This document shows positions 1 through 7,711 of a DNA stretch of 25,063 nt, one piece after another. The translations under genes were made by a program, and so were the position numbers. The DNA is from Maritimibacter sp. (lineage in GTDB: Bacteria > Pseudomonadota > Alphaproteobacteria > Rhodobacterales > Rhodobacteraceae), in the NCBI GenBank assembly GCA_003520545.1, contig DOUP01000261.1, positions 1 to 25,063 of the forward strand, in the 5' to 3' direction. The notes beneath the pieces were generated by a model that was not told where the DNA came from, did not search any database, and saw only the letters and a list, made by a program, of their open reading frames with translations. How positions within the stretch are numbered: position 1 is the first letter of the stretch; each line of letters begins with the position of its first letter.

Positions 1-1
1 T

Positions 2-631
2 GAGGGGGCGATCGCGGTTCCGACCGAGGATGGCCGCATCGCGGTGCGGATCGTGTCCGGGCTGAGCCAGTCCGACCCGCCGGACGTGATGCGCGGGGAA
101 GAGACACAGATCGCGGGTTTGGTCGCGGGGTCGCCCGAGTTCGACGGGATCGTCTGCCTGCCCGGCACGCATAGCAAGTGGGTGCGGGTGCAGGGTGGCC
201 GGGTCGAGTGGTTTCGCACCCTCATGACGGGCGAGCTGTTCGCGCTCTTGTCGGAGAGGTCCGTCTTGCGCCACTCGGTCGGCGAAGGATGGAGCGACGC
301 GGCATTCGACGCGGGGGTGCGGGCGGCTTTGGCCGACCCTGACGCCCTGATGCCGGGTTTGTTTGCGCTGCGCTCCGAAGCGCTCTTGGGCGATCTCGAC
401 GGGGGAAACGCCCGCGCCCGGTTGTCGGGGCTTCTGATCGGGGCCGAACTGTCGGCCATGCGCACGGCCTGGACCGCGTATCCGGTGGCGATCGTGGCAA
501 GCGCGGCGCTTGCGAGGCGATACGAGGCGGCGCTCGCCCCCCATGGGGCGCAGGTCACGCGCTGCGACGGGGAGGCGTTGACGCTTGCGGGGCTGAGAGC
601 CAATCGCGCGATACTGGAGGCAAAACCATGA
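2..631 (+). CDS. dgoK: 2-dehydro-3-deoxygalactonokinase, C-terminal part
   Basis: This is the C-terminal 209 residues of a DgoK-family kinase, which phosphorylates 2-dehydro-3-deoxy-D-galactonate (KDGal) to KDPGal in the cytoplasm in the De Ley-Doudoroff galactonate pathway. The frame is open to the left window edge, so the start codon lies outside; a GTG at position 44 is internal. Family-typical segments seen are SGLSQSDPPDVMRGEETQI near the start and LPGTHSKWV followed by an FRTLMTGELFALL stretch. The stop overlaps the next start in an ATGA, which implies translational coupling to the aldolase. The downstream KDPGal aldolase independently supports the assignment. The truncation is only the window edge, not a mutation. 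Confidence 0.9.
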   Translation, partial: EGAIAVPTEDGRIAVRIVSGLSQSDPPDVMRGEETQIAGLVAGSPEFDGIVCLPGTHSKWVRVQGGRVEWFRTLMTGELFALLSERSVLRHSVGEGWSDAAFDAGVRAALADPDALMPGLFALRSEALLGDLDGGNARARLSGLLIGAELSAMRTAWTAYPVAIVASAALARRYEAALAPHGAQVTRCDGEALTLAGLRANRAILEAKP

Positions 632-1236
632 GCCGAAACATCATCGCGATCTTGCGGGGGATCACGCCGGACGCCGTGGTGGGCATTGGCGCGGCCCTGA
701 TCGACGCCGGGATTGACCGGATCGAGGTGCCGCTGAATTCACCCGATGCGTTTGCCAGTATCGAAGCGCTGGTCGAGCAATTCGGGGAGGGGGCGCTGAT
801 CGGGGCGGGAACGGTCCTGACCGCCGACGAGGTGACGGCCGTGGCCGATACCGGGGCCGGGTTGATCGTGTCGCCGAATTGCGACGCGGCGGTGATCCGG
901 GCCACGAAGGCGCAGGGCATGGTGTCCTTTCCCGGTGTGATGACGCCGACCGAATGTTTCGCGGCGCTTCAGGCCGGGGCGGATGGGCTGAAGCTATTCC
1001 CCGGCGCTTTGATTGGTCCGAGCGGGTTGCGCGCGATCCGCGCCGTTCTACCGCCGGGCACGCAGGTCTACGCGGTCGGAGGCGCGGGGCCGGAAAACTT
1101 CGCGGACTGGCGCGACGCGGGGGCGGACGGTTTCGGGATCGGGACCGCGCTTTACCGGCCCGGCGACGGGGCCGGGGCAGTCGCCGCGCGGGCGCGGGAA
1201 ATCGTGGCGACATATGACGGGGTTTATGGGCGATGA
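628..1236 (+). CDS. dgoA: 2-dehydro-3-deoxy-6-phosphogalactonate aldolase
   Basis: This is a 202-residue class I aldolase of the KDPG/KDPGal family that cleaves KDPGal to pyruvate and glyceraldehyde 3-phosphate. Seen: the N-terminal IIAILRGI motif with Arg10, the catalytic Glu33 in RIEVPLNSP, the GAGTVLT strand near residue 59 and the Schiff-base lysine K122 in GLKLFPG, followed by a phosphate-binding AVGGAG loop. The LNSP and LKLFPG wording fits the galactonate (DgoA) branch better than the Eda (KDPG) branch. Length matches the family. The start overlaps the kinase stop (ATGA at 628-631) and the stop overlaps the lactonase start, so the three genes are one operon. Confidence 0.93.
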   Translation: MSRNIIAILRGITPDAVVGIGAALIDAGIDRIEVPLNSPDAFASIEALVEQFGEGALIGAGTVLTADEVTAVADTGAGLIVSPNCDAAVIRATKAQGMVSFPGVMTPTECFAALQAGADGLKLFPGALIGPSGLRAIRAVLPPGTQVYAVGGAGPENFADWRDAGADGFGIGTALYRPGDGAGAVAARAREIVATYDGVYGR

Positions 1237-2081
1237 AATTCGAGGTCTTCGACAACAGGCTGTGCGAATTGGGCGAGGGGCCGCTATGGCACCCGGTGCG
1301 CGAGCAGTTTTTCTGGTTTGACATCATGGGCAAACGGCTTTTGTCGCGCGTGGGCGCGCGCCTCCTGTCGTGGTCGTTCGATGAACATGTATCGGCGGCC
1401 GGTTGGATCGACCGCGAGACCCTGTTGATCGCGACCGAGACCGCGCTTCGGCGGTTCGATATCGAGAGCGGCGCGCATGAACCTGTTACCCGATTGGAAG
1501 CCGACGACCCGGTGACCCGGTCGAACGATGGGCGCGCGGACCCCATGGGCGGGTTCTGGATCGGGACGATGGGCAAGGCGGCGGAGCCGGGGGCCGGCGC
1601 GATCTATCGTTTCTATCAGGGTGCTTTGGAACCGCTGTTTCCCGAGATCACCATTCCGAACTCGATCTGTTTCTCGCCGGACGGGCGGCGCGCCTATTTC
1701 GCGGATACGCCGTCGCGGTGTATCCGGGTTCAGACGCTTGACAGCGAGGGCTGGCCGGAGGGCGCGCCGGAGGTATTCGTGGACCTGAGCGACGAGGGGC
1801 TGAACCCGGATGGATCGGTCGTGGATGCCGAAGGCGGGCTTTGGAATGCGCAATGGGGCGCGGGGCGCGTTGCGCGGTATCTGCCGGATGGGCGGTTCGA
1901 TCGGGCGGTGGCCCTGGGCGGGCGTCATGCTTCCTGCCCGGCGTTCGGGGGGCCTGACCTGCGCCGGATGATCGTCACAACGGCGCGGGAGGGGATGCGC
2001 GACCCGGACGCGGCGCAGGGCGTGGTCTACGAGGTCGATCCCGGCGTATGCGGGCAGGCGGAGCATCGGGTCGTGGTCTGA
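1233..2081 (+). CDS. SMP-30/gluconolactonase (LRE) family lactonase
   Basis: This is a 282-residue six-bladed propeller lactonase that would hydrolyse a sugar lactone to its acid. Seen: GEGPLW with the metal ligand Glu15, RSNDGR with Asn98, the IPNSICFSPDG strand with Asn143 and LNPDGSVVDAEGGLW with Asp193; these correspond to the Glu/Asn/Asn/Asp set of metal and substrate residues of the family. It starts in an ATGA overlap with the KDPGal aldolase, so its likely substrate is a galactonolactone or a related aldonolactone made by an upstream dehydrogenase outside the window. Exact specificity (galactono-, arabino- or gluconolactone) cannot be read from sequence. It ends 30 bp before the convergent LysR gene, with no obvious hairpin between. 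Confidence 0.87.
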   Translation: MKFEVFDNRLCELGEGPLWHPVREQFFWFDIMGKRLLSRVGARLLSWSFDEHVSAAGWIDRETLLIATETALRRFDIESGAHEPVTRLEADDPVTRSNDGRADPMGGFWIGTMGKAAEPGAGAIYRFYQGALEPLFPEITIPNSICFSPDGRRAYFADTPSRCIRVQTLDSEGWPEGAPEVFVDLSDEGLNPDGSVVDAEGGLWNAQWGAGRVARYLPDGRFDRAVALGGRHASCPAFGGPDLRRMIVTTAREGMRDPDAAQGVVYEVDPGVCGQAEHRVVV

Positions 2082-2111
2082 GCTTCCCGAGCCGTTTGCG
2101 TCAAGATCGGT

Positions 2112-3008
2112 TCAGCGCAGCGTCTCGTCCAGGATATCCACGAATTTCCGCGCCGATGGCGACAGGGACCGGCTGCGTTTCGAGATGACCGCCATCGACC
2201 GCGTGACGCGGGGATTGGTCAGCGGGCGGCTGACAAGACCGGGGTCGCTGACCGCATTGGCAAGGCGGGATGGAAAGGCGGCGAAGCCCATGCCGCAGGC
2301 CATCATCCATTCCGCGCTGTAGAGAAAACCGATCTCCGCCGCGACGTTCAACGTCGCGCCCACGTCGCGCATGGTATCCTCGACCTGTCGCCGCACGCCG
2401 TAATTGCGCCGCGGAATGATCATCGGCACGCGGTCCAGCGCGGCCCAATCGACGGTGTCCTGCCGGGCAAAAGGGTGGTCGCGGTGACAGACGAGGTGGA
2501 TCGGATCATCGTGCAGGATGTGCCAATCGAACTCGGTCCGGTCCTCGGGCGGGATGCCGAGACCGAAATCGACCTGTTCGTTGCGGATCATGGTGTAAAA
2601 CTGGTCCGGCGCGCAATCGTTCAGCTCAAGCTCGACCCTGGGATGGGCCGCGATGAATATCTTCACGGTGGGCGGGAGCAGCGCGATGCCGGTGGCCGGG
2701 GTCGCGGCGATGCGCACGACACCGCGTTCCAGTTCCTTCAGGTCCGTAACGGTCGCACCAATGGCGGCGACATCGCCAAGGATACGGGTGACGATGCCGA
2801 TGATCTGTTCCACGGCGGCGGTGGGCACCACGCTTCGCGTGGTCCGGTCGAACAGCCGTGTGCCAAGCGTTTCCTCGGCCTGACCCAGAAGGACGCTGGC
2901 GGCGGATTGCGAGACGGACAGACGCTCGGCCGCCGCCGAAATCTGCCGGGTGTCATAGACTGCCTTGATCGCCTGAAGCTGGCGAAGGGTGAGATGCGAG
3001 ACTGACAT
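2112..3008 (-). CDS. LysR-family transcriptional regulator
   Basis: This is a 298-residue LysR-type regulator. The N-terminal winged helix-turn-helix (about residues 1-62) shows the classic LTLRQLQAIKAV start, QISAAAERLSVSQSAASVLL recognition region and LFDRTTRSVVPT wing. The rest (about 90-298) is the substrate-binding-like effector domain, starting GVVRIAATPATGIALLPP. It is divergent from the TAXI/TRAP/decarboxylase operon across a 108-bp AT-rich gap, the standard arrangement for a LysR regulator of a neighbouring catabolic operon, so control of that operon by the imported compound or a product is the natural inference. It converges with the sugar-lactonase gene, which it is less likely to regulate. 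The effector is unknown. Confidence 0.93.
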   Translation of the reverse strand: MSVSHLTLRQLQAIKAVYDTRQISAAAERLSVSQSAASVLLGQAEETLGTRLFDRTTRSVVPTAAVEQIIGIVTRILGDVAAIGATVTDLKELERGVVRIAATPATGIALLPPTVKIFIAAHPRVELELNDCAPDQFYTMIRNEQVDFGLGIPPEDRTEFDWHILHDDPIHLVCHRDHPFARQDTVDWAALDRVPMIIPRRNYGVRRQVEDTMRDVGATLNVAAEIGFLYSAEWMMACGMGFAAFPSRLANAVSDPGLVSRPLTNPRVTRSMAVISKRSRSLSPSARKFVDILDETLR

Positions 3009-3039
3009 TCATAACCTTACTACATTAATAAAGTCAAAA

Positions 3040-3060
3040 TATTCACAAAAATTCTCAATA
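3040..3060. promoter_or_regulatory. Imperfect inverted repeat, candidate LysR operator
   Basis: In the AT-rich LysR/TAXI intergenic region a 21-bp element starts TATTCACAAA and ends ATTCTCAATA. Seven of ten arm positions pair around a central A. It lies 32 bp upstream of the LysR start and 57 bp upstream of the TAXI start, where an autoregulatory LysR site is expected. The low complexity of this A/T stretch makes chance symmetry possible. Confidence 0.3.
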
Positions 3061-3116
3061 CTTCAATGGTAACCTTCGGCCACGGCACCTCGGAGGGGCC
3101 GGATAGGGAGGACATC

Positions 3117-4112
3117 ATGATTACAAGACTTCTGCTTGCGGCCTGTGCCGCGGCTTCGACTTTCGCATTCACCGCGCCCGCCGAGGCGCAGGGACGTATC
3201 ACCATCGGGACCAACCCGCAGGGCACGCTGTATTACACCATCGGGGGCGGGCTTGCAGCCGCGCTTCAGGATACCATGCAGCGGCAGGTGACGGTGCAGC
3301 CCTTTACCGGCTCGTCCGTCTACATCCCGCTGATCGACGCGGGCGAGGTGACGCTCGGGCTCAATTCGTCGATTGACGTCGGGTCCTGGTATCGCGGCGA
3401 ATACGGCAATGAGCCCTTTACCGACATGCGCGTTCTGGCGCGTCTCTGGCCGCTGCGCCAGGCGCTGACCGTGCGGGCCGACAGCGGGATGACGGAGGTT
3501 TCCGATCTTGCCGGGAAACGCGTTGTCACGGCCTTTTCCGCCATGGCCGCCACGGGGCGCGTGAACACCGCGATCCTCGAAGCGGGCGGGCTGTCGGCTG
3601 ACGAGGTCGAAGGTGTTACTGTCGCCGGTCTGTCGCAGGGCATCGAAGCACTGGTCGAGGGCAATGCCGATGCCACGGGCGTTGCCGTGGGCATTCCGCT
3701 GACCCAGCAGGCCCATGCAACCATTCCGGGCGGTATCCGCTATCTCTCGATCACCGGCGAGGGCGCCACCAACGAGAACATGAACGACATTTTCAACGGC
3801 GTTTACCTTCTCGAAGTCGCGCCGAACCCGCGGATGCCCGAGATCACGGACCCGGTGACGGTGTCGGCCTATGACGTTTACCTGACCACCTCGGCGAACC
3901 TGTCGGACGAAGATGCCACCGCGATCCTGTCAGCACTTTACGATGCGCTGCCGTCCCTGAAGGCCGATTATCCGCCGCTGGCCGCCGCCGCACAGGAGCG
4001 CCTGTCCGCGCCGACCAATACCGTGCCCTACCACCCGGCTGCCGTGGCGTTCTTCAAGGGAAAAGGCATCTGGTCCGACGAGAACGACGCACATGAGGCC
4101 TTGCTCGACTGA
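3117..4112 (+). CDS. TAXI-family TRAP transporter solute-binding protein
   Basis: This is a 331-residue periplasmic binding protein of the TAXI type, the substrate-capturing subunit of a sodium-driven TRAP importer. The start at 3117 is chosen over an in-frame ATG at 3066 because it has a strong AGGGAGG ribosome-binding site five bases upstream and begins directly with a signal peptide (MITRLLLAACAAASTFAF, likely cleavage after AEA near residue 24). The mature protein starts RITIGTNPQGTLYYTIGGGLA, the hallmark TAXI opening, and continues with the family-typical LGLNSSIDV segment. The permease follows 27 bp downstream. The ligand is not evident; the downstream decarboxylase suggests an aromatic carboxylate, but this is inference, since characterised TAXI ligands are few. 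Confidence 0.92.
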   Translation: MITRLLLAACAAASTFAFTAPAEAQGRITIGTNPQGTLYYTIGGGLAAALQDTMQRQVTVQPFTGSSVYIPLIDAGEVTLGLNSSIDVGSWYRGEYGNEPFTDMRVLARLWPLRQALTVRADSGMTEVSDLAGKRVVTAFSAMAATGRVNTAILEAGGLSADEVEGVTVAGLSQGIEALVEGNADATGVAVGIPLTQQAHATIPGGIRYLSITGEGATNENMNDIFNGVYLLEVAPNPRMPEITDPVTVSAYDVYLTTSANLSDEDATAILSALYDALPSLKADYPPLAAAAQERLSAPTNTVPYHPAAVAFFKGKGIWSDENDAHEALLD

Positions 4113-4139
4113 GCCCGCCCTTGAACAAGGACCAACACC

Positions 4140-6032
4140 GTGAGCCTTCGTATCATCACCGCCTTGTTGCCGGTGCTGGGGATCCTTTGGATCCTCGATC
4201 TGCCGGGACGGCTTGGGGCCGTCGTGATTACCGAGCAATACCTTGCCGTGGTGCTCGGGGTCGCGGTGCTGGCCGGTTTTGTCGCTGCCCCGTTGGCGGG
4301 GTGGCGGCGCTGGCCTGACCTTGCCTTTGCCATCGCGGCCCTTGCGGGCTGGGTCTGGCTGGCATGGAATTACGAGGACTGGCTGCTGACCGCCCATGTC
4401 CGGGGGCCGGAGAAATGGGTGGCCGCTCTGTTCGCCATCGCCGGTATGGTCGAGGCGACACGCCGCAACTGCGGCCCGGTGCTGGCGGTGCTCGGGCTTG
4501 CCTTCATGGCCTACGGGTTCTTCGGCTATCTCGCGCCGGGGCTCTTCGAGGGGGCTTACCTGAAGCCCGCACGCTATCTGCTCTATATCTATTCCGACTC
4601 CAACGGGGTGCCCGGACTGGTGCTGAACGTGGCGGCCAACCAGATCATGGGTTTCATCATCTTCGGCGTCGTTCTGACCGCGGTCGGCGGATCGGAGGCG
4701 ATGACGCGGCTTGCCATGTCGCTCATGGGTCATCGCCGGGGTGGCCCGGCCAAGGTCGCGATCCTTGCCTCGTCGCTGTTCGGAACCCTGTCCGGCTCGA
4801 CCGTCGCCAACGTGATGTCCACCGGGGTCGTCACCATCCCGATGATGAAACGCGCCGGGTTTCCGTCGCGCTATGCCGCGGCGATCGAAGCGGTCGCCTC
4901 CAACGGGGGCCAGATCGCGCCACCCGTGATGGGGGCCACCGCTTTCGTCATCGCCGAGTTTCTTCAGGTCGGTTACGCCGATGTTGTCGTCGCCGCGTTC
5001 CTTCCGGCGGCCTTTTACTATTACCTGCTCTATCGCCAGGTGGACCGTTTCGCGGTTGCCCACGGGATCGAAGGCGAACCGCGTGAAACGCTGCCGCGCG
5101 TGGGCCCCGCCCTGCTCGGGGCGTGGCCGCTTCTGGCCCCCCTGGGCGTGTTGATCTGGTTCTTGTTCGTGCTTGGCTACAGCCCCGGCAAGGCCGCGCT
5201 GTATTCCGCCATTGCCGCTCTGGCGCTGAACATCCTGCGTGCCCCGCGCGAGACGCTGTCGGTCAGCTTTCTCGCGGGTATCCTTGCCAATTCCGGGCGC
5301 ACGCTCATTCCCGTGATCCTGGTCAGTGCGATCGCGGGGATCGTGATCGGCACCATCAACGTCACCGGGCTTGGGTTCGCCCTGACGCTGGCCCTGGGCA
5401 AGATCGCTGCCGTGGGCGGGGTGCTCGCCCTTCTGGCCGCGACCGCCGTGCTTGCGGTGATCCTTGGGGTCGGGATGCCGACCACCGGGGTTTACGTGGT
5501 GATCTCGGTCCTCTTGGCGCCGGCGCTGGTGAAGGCGGGCGTGGCGCAGATGTCAGCGCACCTGTTCATCTTCTACTTCGGGCTGCTGTCGATGCTGACA
5601 CCGCCGGTGGCGATTGCGAGCTACGCCGCCGCCTCCATCGCGGGGTCGGATATGTGGAGAACCGGGACAACGGGGATCAAGCTGGCCATCACCGCCTATC
5701 TGCTTCCCTTCGTCTTCGCCCTGAACCCGGCGCTGGTCTGGCAGGGAACATGGCTGGAAATCGGCGTTTCGGTCCTGACCGTGGCGGTCGCGGGCTACCT
5801 CCTGGCCGAGGTGCTGGCCAACCGCAAAGCCTATGGCGGGGGGATGATGCGATGGGCCGTCGGCGCCCTGTCGCTGGGGATCGGCGCCTCGACCGCCATC
5901 GTCCCGCCCGCAAGCACCGCCGCGATGATCGTCGCCGTGCTCGGGATCGTGGCCGCCTTTGTTATCACGCGCTTTCTGAGCGCAACGTCAACGGGCGGTC
6001 TGCGCCCGCAAACTGGAGGAAACGACGTATGA
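4140..6032 (+). CDS. TRAP transporter fused permease (DctQ-DctM type)
   Basis: This is a 630-residue integral membrane protein combining the small (about residues 1-160) and large (about 165-580) TRAP membrane subunits in one chain, the form that accompanies TAXI binding proteins. Seen: many hydrophobic helices, the large-subunit signature around LFGTLSGSTVANVMSTG and AAAIEAVASNGGQIAPPVMG, and a second conserved block GVGMPTTGVYVVISVLLAPAL with LLSMLTPPVAIASYAAASIAG. The start is GTG, supported by AAGGA eight bases upstream. The last four bases overlap the ATG of the decarboxylase (ATGA). The C-terminal 50 residues form extra helices. Substrate specificity resides in the preceding binding protein. 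Confidence 0.93.
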   Translation: MSLRIITALLPVLGILWILDLPGRLGAVVITEQYLAVVLGVAVLAGFVAAPLAGWRRWPDLAFAIAALAGWVWLAWNYEDWLLTAHVRGPEKWVAALFAIAGMVEATRRNCGPVLAVLGLAFMAYGFFGYLAPGLFEGAYLKPARYLLYIYSDSNGVPGLVLNVAANQIMGFIIFGVVLTAVGGSEAMTRLAMSLMGHRRGGPAKVAILASSLFGTLSGSTVANVMSTGVVTIPMMKRAGFPSRYAAAIEAVASNGGQIAPPVMGATAFVIAEFLQVGYADVVVAAFLPAAFYYYLLYRQVDRFAVAHGIEGEPRETLPRVGPALLGAWPLLAPLGVLIWFLFVLGYSPGKAALYSAIAALALNILRAPRETLSVSFLAGILANSGRTLIPVILVSAIAGIVIGTINVTGLGFALTLALGKIAAVGGVLALLAATAVLAVILGVGMPTTGVYVVISVLLAPALVKAGVAQMSAHLFIFYFGLLSMLTPPVAIASYAAASIAGSDMWRTGTTGIKLAITAYLLPFVFALNPALVWQGTWLEIGVSVLTVAVAGYLLAEVLANRKAYGGGMMRWAVGALSLGIGASTAIVPPASTAAMIVAVLGIVAAFVITRFLSATSTGGLRPQTGGNDV

Positions 6033-7096
6033 GTGAACGCTACCCCGAGATGCCCCCGCGCATCGAGAACCCGCCCTACAAGCGGATCGCGACCGAGGAA
6101 GCATGGCTGCCGCAGGAGATCATGGACCTTTACATCAAGGGACTTGATGACGGCTCGATTTCCGATCCCGGTTTCCGCAGCCTCTGGGGCTTCTTCGGCA
6201 AATCCCAGACCGAGAAGGCCCGCGCGCATAACCGTCGTATCACCTCCTTGGGGGAAGAGCGGATCAAGGACATGGACGAAAGCGGCATCGACATGGCCGT
6301 TCTTTCGCTGTCCTCGCCGGGCACGCAGGTGTTCGATCCGGCCCAGGGCACTTCGCTTGCGATCATGGCCAACGACATGCTCGCCGAAGGGATCGCGGCC
6401 CATCCGGACCGGTTCGTGGGGCTTGCCGCCTTTTCGCCGCTGGACGTGGGGAACGCCGAGAAAGAGCTGGAGCGCGGTGTGACCAAGCTCGGGATGCGCG
6501 GTGGCATCCTCAATTCCCATACGCTGGGGGTCTTTCTGGACGACGAGAAATATTGGGGCCTGTTCGAGGCCGCCGAGGCGCTGGACGTGCCGATCTACCT
6601 GCACCCGAACACGCCGCCTGCGGACATGATCGCTCCGTTCCTGCCGCGCGGGCTGGATGCCGCGGTCTACGGGTTCGCCTGTGAAACCGGGCTGCACGCG
6701 CTGCGGCTTGTGGTTTCTGGCCTGTTCGACCGGTTCCCGAAGCTCAACATCGTTCTTGGCCACTGTGGCGAGGCGCTGCCCTATTGGCTGTATCGGATCG
6801 ACTACATGCACGGGCATATTTCGAAAACCGGGCGCTATGAAAACGTGCAGCCGCTCAAGCGCCGTGCGTGGGATTACCTGATCGACAACTTCTACTACAC
6901 CTCGTCGGGGGTGGGTTGGACGCCGCCGGTGAAATACGTGCAGGATGTCATCGGGGCCGACCGGATGATGTATGCGATGGATTATCCCTGGCAGTTCGTT
7001 CAGGGCGAAGTCGGCGTTTTCGACCACATGGACGTGGATGACGCGACCAAGAAGATGTTCTTCGAAGACAATGCGCGCAAGGTGTTCAAGATCTAG
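6029..7096 (+). CDS. LigW-like metal-dependent decarboxylase (amidohydrolase superfamily)
   Basis: This is a 355-residue TIM-barrel protein of the ACMSD/dihydroxybenzoate decarboxylase group that strongly resembles 5-carboxyvanillate decarboxylase LigW as I remember it: KRIATEEAWLPQEIMDLYIK, SLWGFF, GEERIKDMDESGIDMAVLSL, GHCGEALPYWLYRIDYMHG and MMYAMDYPWQF all have close LigW counterparts. Expected metal/catalytic residues are present: Glu23, His192 in YLHPN, His245 in GHCGE and Asp318 in AMDYP. The second histidine of the E-x-H form is Ala25, as in LigW. It starts with GGAGGA eight bases upstream and overlaps the permease stop. Predicted reaction: non-oxidative decarboxylation of a hydroxylated aromatic acid. 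The true substrate could be 5-carboxyvanillate, a resorcylate or another phenolic acid. Confidence 0.85.
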   Translation: MSERYPEMPPRIENPPYKRIATEEAWLPQEIMDLYIKGLDDGSISDPGFRSLWGFFGKSQTEKARAHNRRITSLGEERIKDMDESGIDMAVLSLSSPGTQVFDPAQGTSLAIMANDMLAEGIAAHPDRFVGLAAFSPLDVGNAEKELERGVTKLGMRGGILNSHTLGVFLDDEKYWGLFEAAEALDVPIYLHPNTPPADMIAPFLPRGLDAAVYGFACETGLHALRLVVSGLFDRFPKLNIVLGHCGEALPYWLYRIDYMHGHISKTGRYENVQPLKRRAWDYLIDNFYYTSSGVGWTPPVKYVQDVIGADRMMYAMDYPWQFVQGEVGVFDHMDVDDATKKMFFEDNARKVFKI

Positions 7097-7109
7097 GCGG
7101 TCAACATGG

Positions 7110-7130
7110 GGGCGGCGGGATCTGCCGCCC
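7110..7130 (+). terminator. GC-rich hairpin after the decarboxylase gene
   Basis: A perfect 7-bp stem GGGCGGC/GCCGCCC with a 7-base loop begins 13 bases after the decarboxylase stop. It is followed by TCATT rather than a long T run, so it is a plausible but weak intrinsic terminator for the TAXI/TRAP operon. Confidence 0.5.
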
Positions 7131-7134
7131 TCAT

Positions 7135-7386
7135 TCAAAAACCGTCCAACAGGATGAGGGCTGTGACGAGGTTCCAGTGGGCTGCGTAACGGCAATCGGT
7201 GTTGTCGTGGATGCCCATCTCCCGGATCAGCGCCGCGTTCGAAGCGCGCGATCGCTGTATTGCTGCTCGGATCGCGTGCGTAGTCGTGGCGCTGGCGAGA
7301 AAGTCCTATCCTGCGTCCTTCCGATGGTCATAGATCAGCAGACCGTCACTCAATGGGACTAAACACCTAGGCCGTGGACCTACAGT
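7135..7386 (-). pseudogene. Decayed reading frame, C-terminal remnant of an unrecognised gene
   Basis: On the - strand a frame is open from 7386, interrupted by an in-frame TAG at 7306-7308, and continues to a TGA at 7135-7137. The part after the TAG (56 residues) looks protein-like and ends MGIHDNTDCRYAAHWNL then a hydrophobic VTALILL tail. There is no start or ribosome-binding site, and the upstream part is short. I do not recognise the family; a transposase tail is one possibility, but nothing in the sequence proves it. It sits in the only long gap of the window, so it is most likely a remnant of a former insertion. Confidence 0.35.
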
Positions 7387-7597
7387 TCACTATGGGGCAA
7401 TGATTGCTCGAAAAATTACATAATCCATATTATCAGCGCTATCGAGAGCTTGGGGTGCGCGGACGGATCAGACCGCTCGTGTCGCTGGAACAACGCGCAC
7501 CGCAAACGAGCTCGGCCTCAAACCAGATGGCGACCCAACTTGCGACCTGGACCGGCGAAGCTACGCTCGGCGTCAAGTACGCCGCCGGTCCTGTCCG

Positions 7598-7684
7598 TCA
7601 CGATCCAAGCGAGGCCAGGTCGGCTGCCATGGCGGGGGTGGCGAGCGTCAGCGCTCCGATGGCGGAAAGAGTAAGAGCTATCAT
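7598..7684 (-). pseudogene. Signal-peptide-like 28-codon frame after nosX
   Basis: This frame begins 27 bases after the nosX stop on the same strand, with GAAGGA nine bases before its ATG. It encodes MIALTLSAIGALTLATPAMA followed by ADLASLGS and a stop. The first 20 residues read as an export signal ending in AMA, although the usual N-terminal positive charge is missing. The mature part is almost absent, so this is best read as the 5' remnant of a former last gene of the nos operon encoding a periplasmic protein whose remainder was lost, next to the decayed spacer. A real very small secreted peptide cannot be excluded. Confidence 0.3.
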
Positions 7685-7711
7685 CGTGTAATGTCCTTCG
7701 TTGGTCCGCTT

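Larger units (their letters stand above)
7131..7711. other. Decayed 0.6-kb spacer between two convergent operons
   Basis: This is the only stretch over 300 bp without an intact gene. It includes the broken frame at 7135-7386, a relatively AT-rich patch around 7395-7440 and a 28-codon signal-peptide-like frame at 7598-7684. I see no clear terminal inverted repeats or target duplication. The + strand frame at 7404-7691 has no recognisable domain. The stretch separates the TAXI/TRAP module from the end of the nos operon. Confidence 0.5.

Noticed and set aside
3066..3116. Upstream ATG for the TAXI binding protein
   Set aside because: It would put 17 polar residues before the signal peptide and lacks a ribosome-binding site, unlike the ATG at 3117.
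3930..5063. - strand open frame opposite the TRAP permease
   Set aside because: Antisense to a well-supported membrane protein, with a non-protein-like composition.
7404..7691. 95-codon + strand frame in the spacer
   Set aside because: No recognisable domain, no ribosome-binding site, and it runs against the nosX direction in a region that looks decayed.
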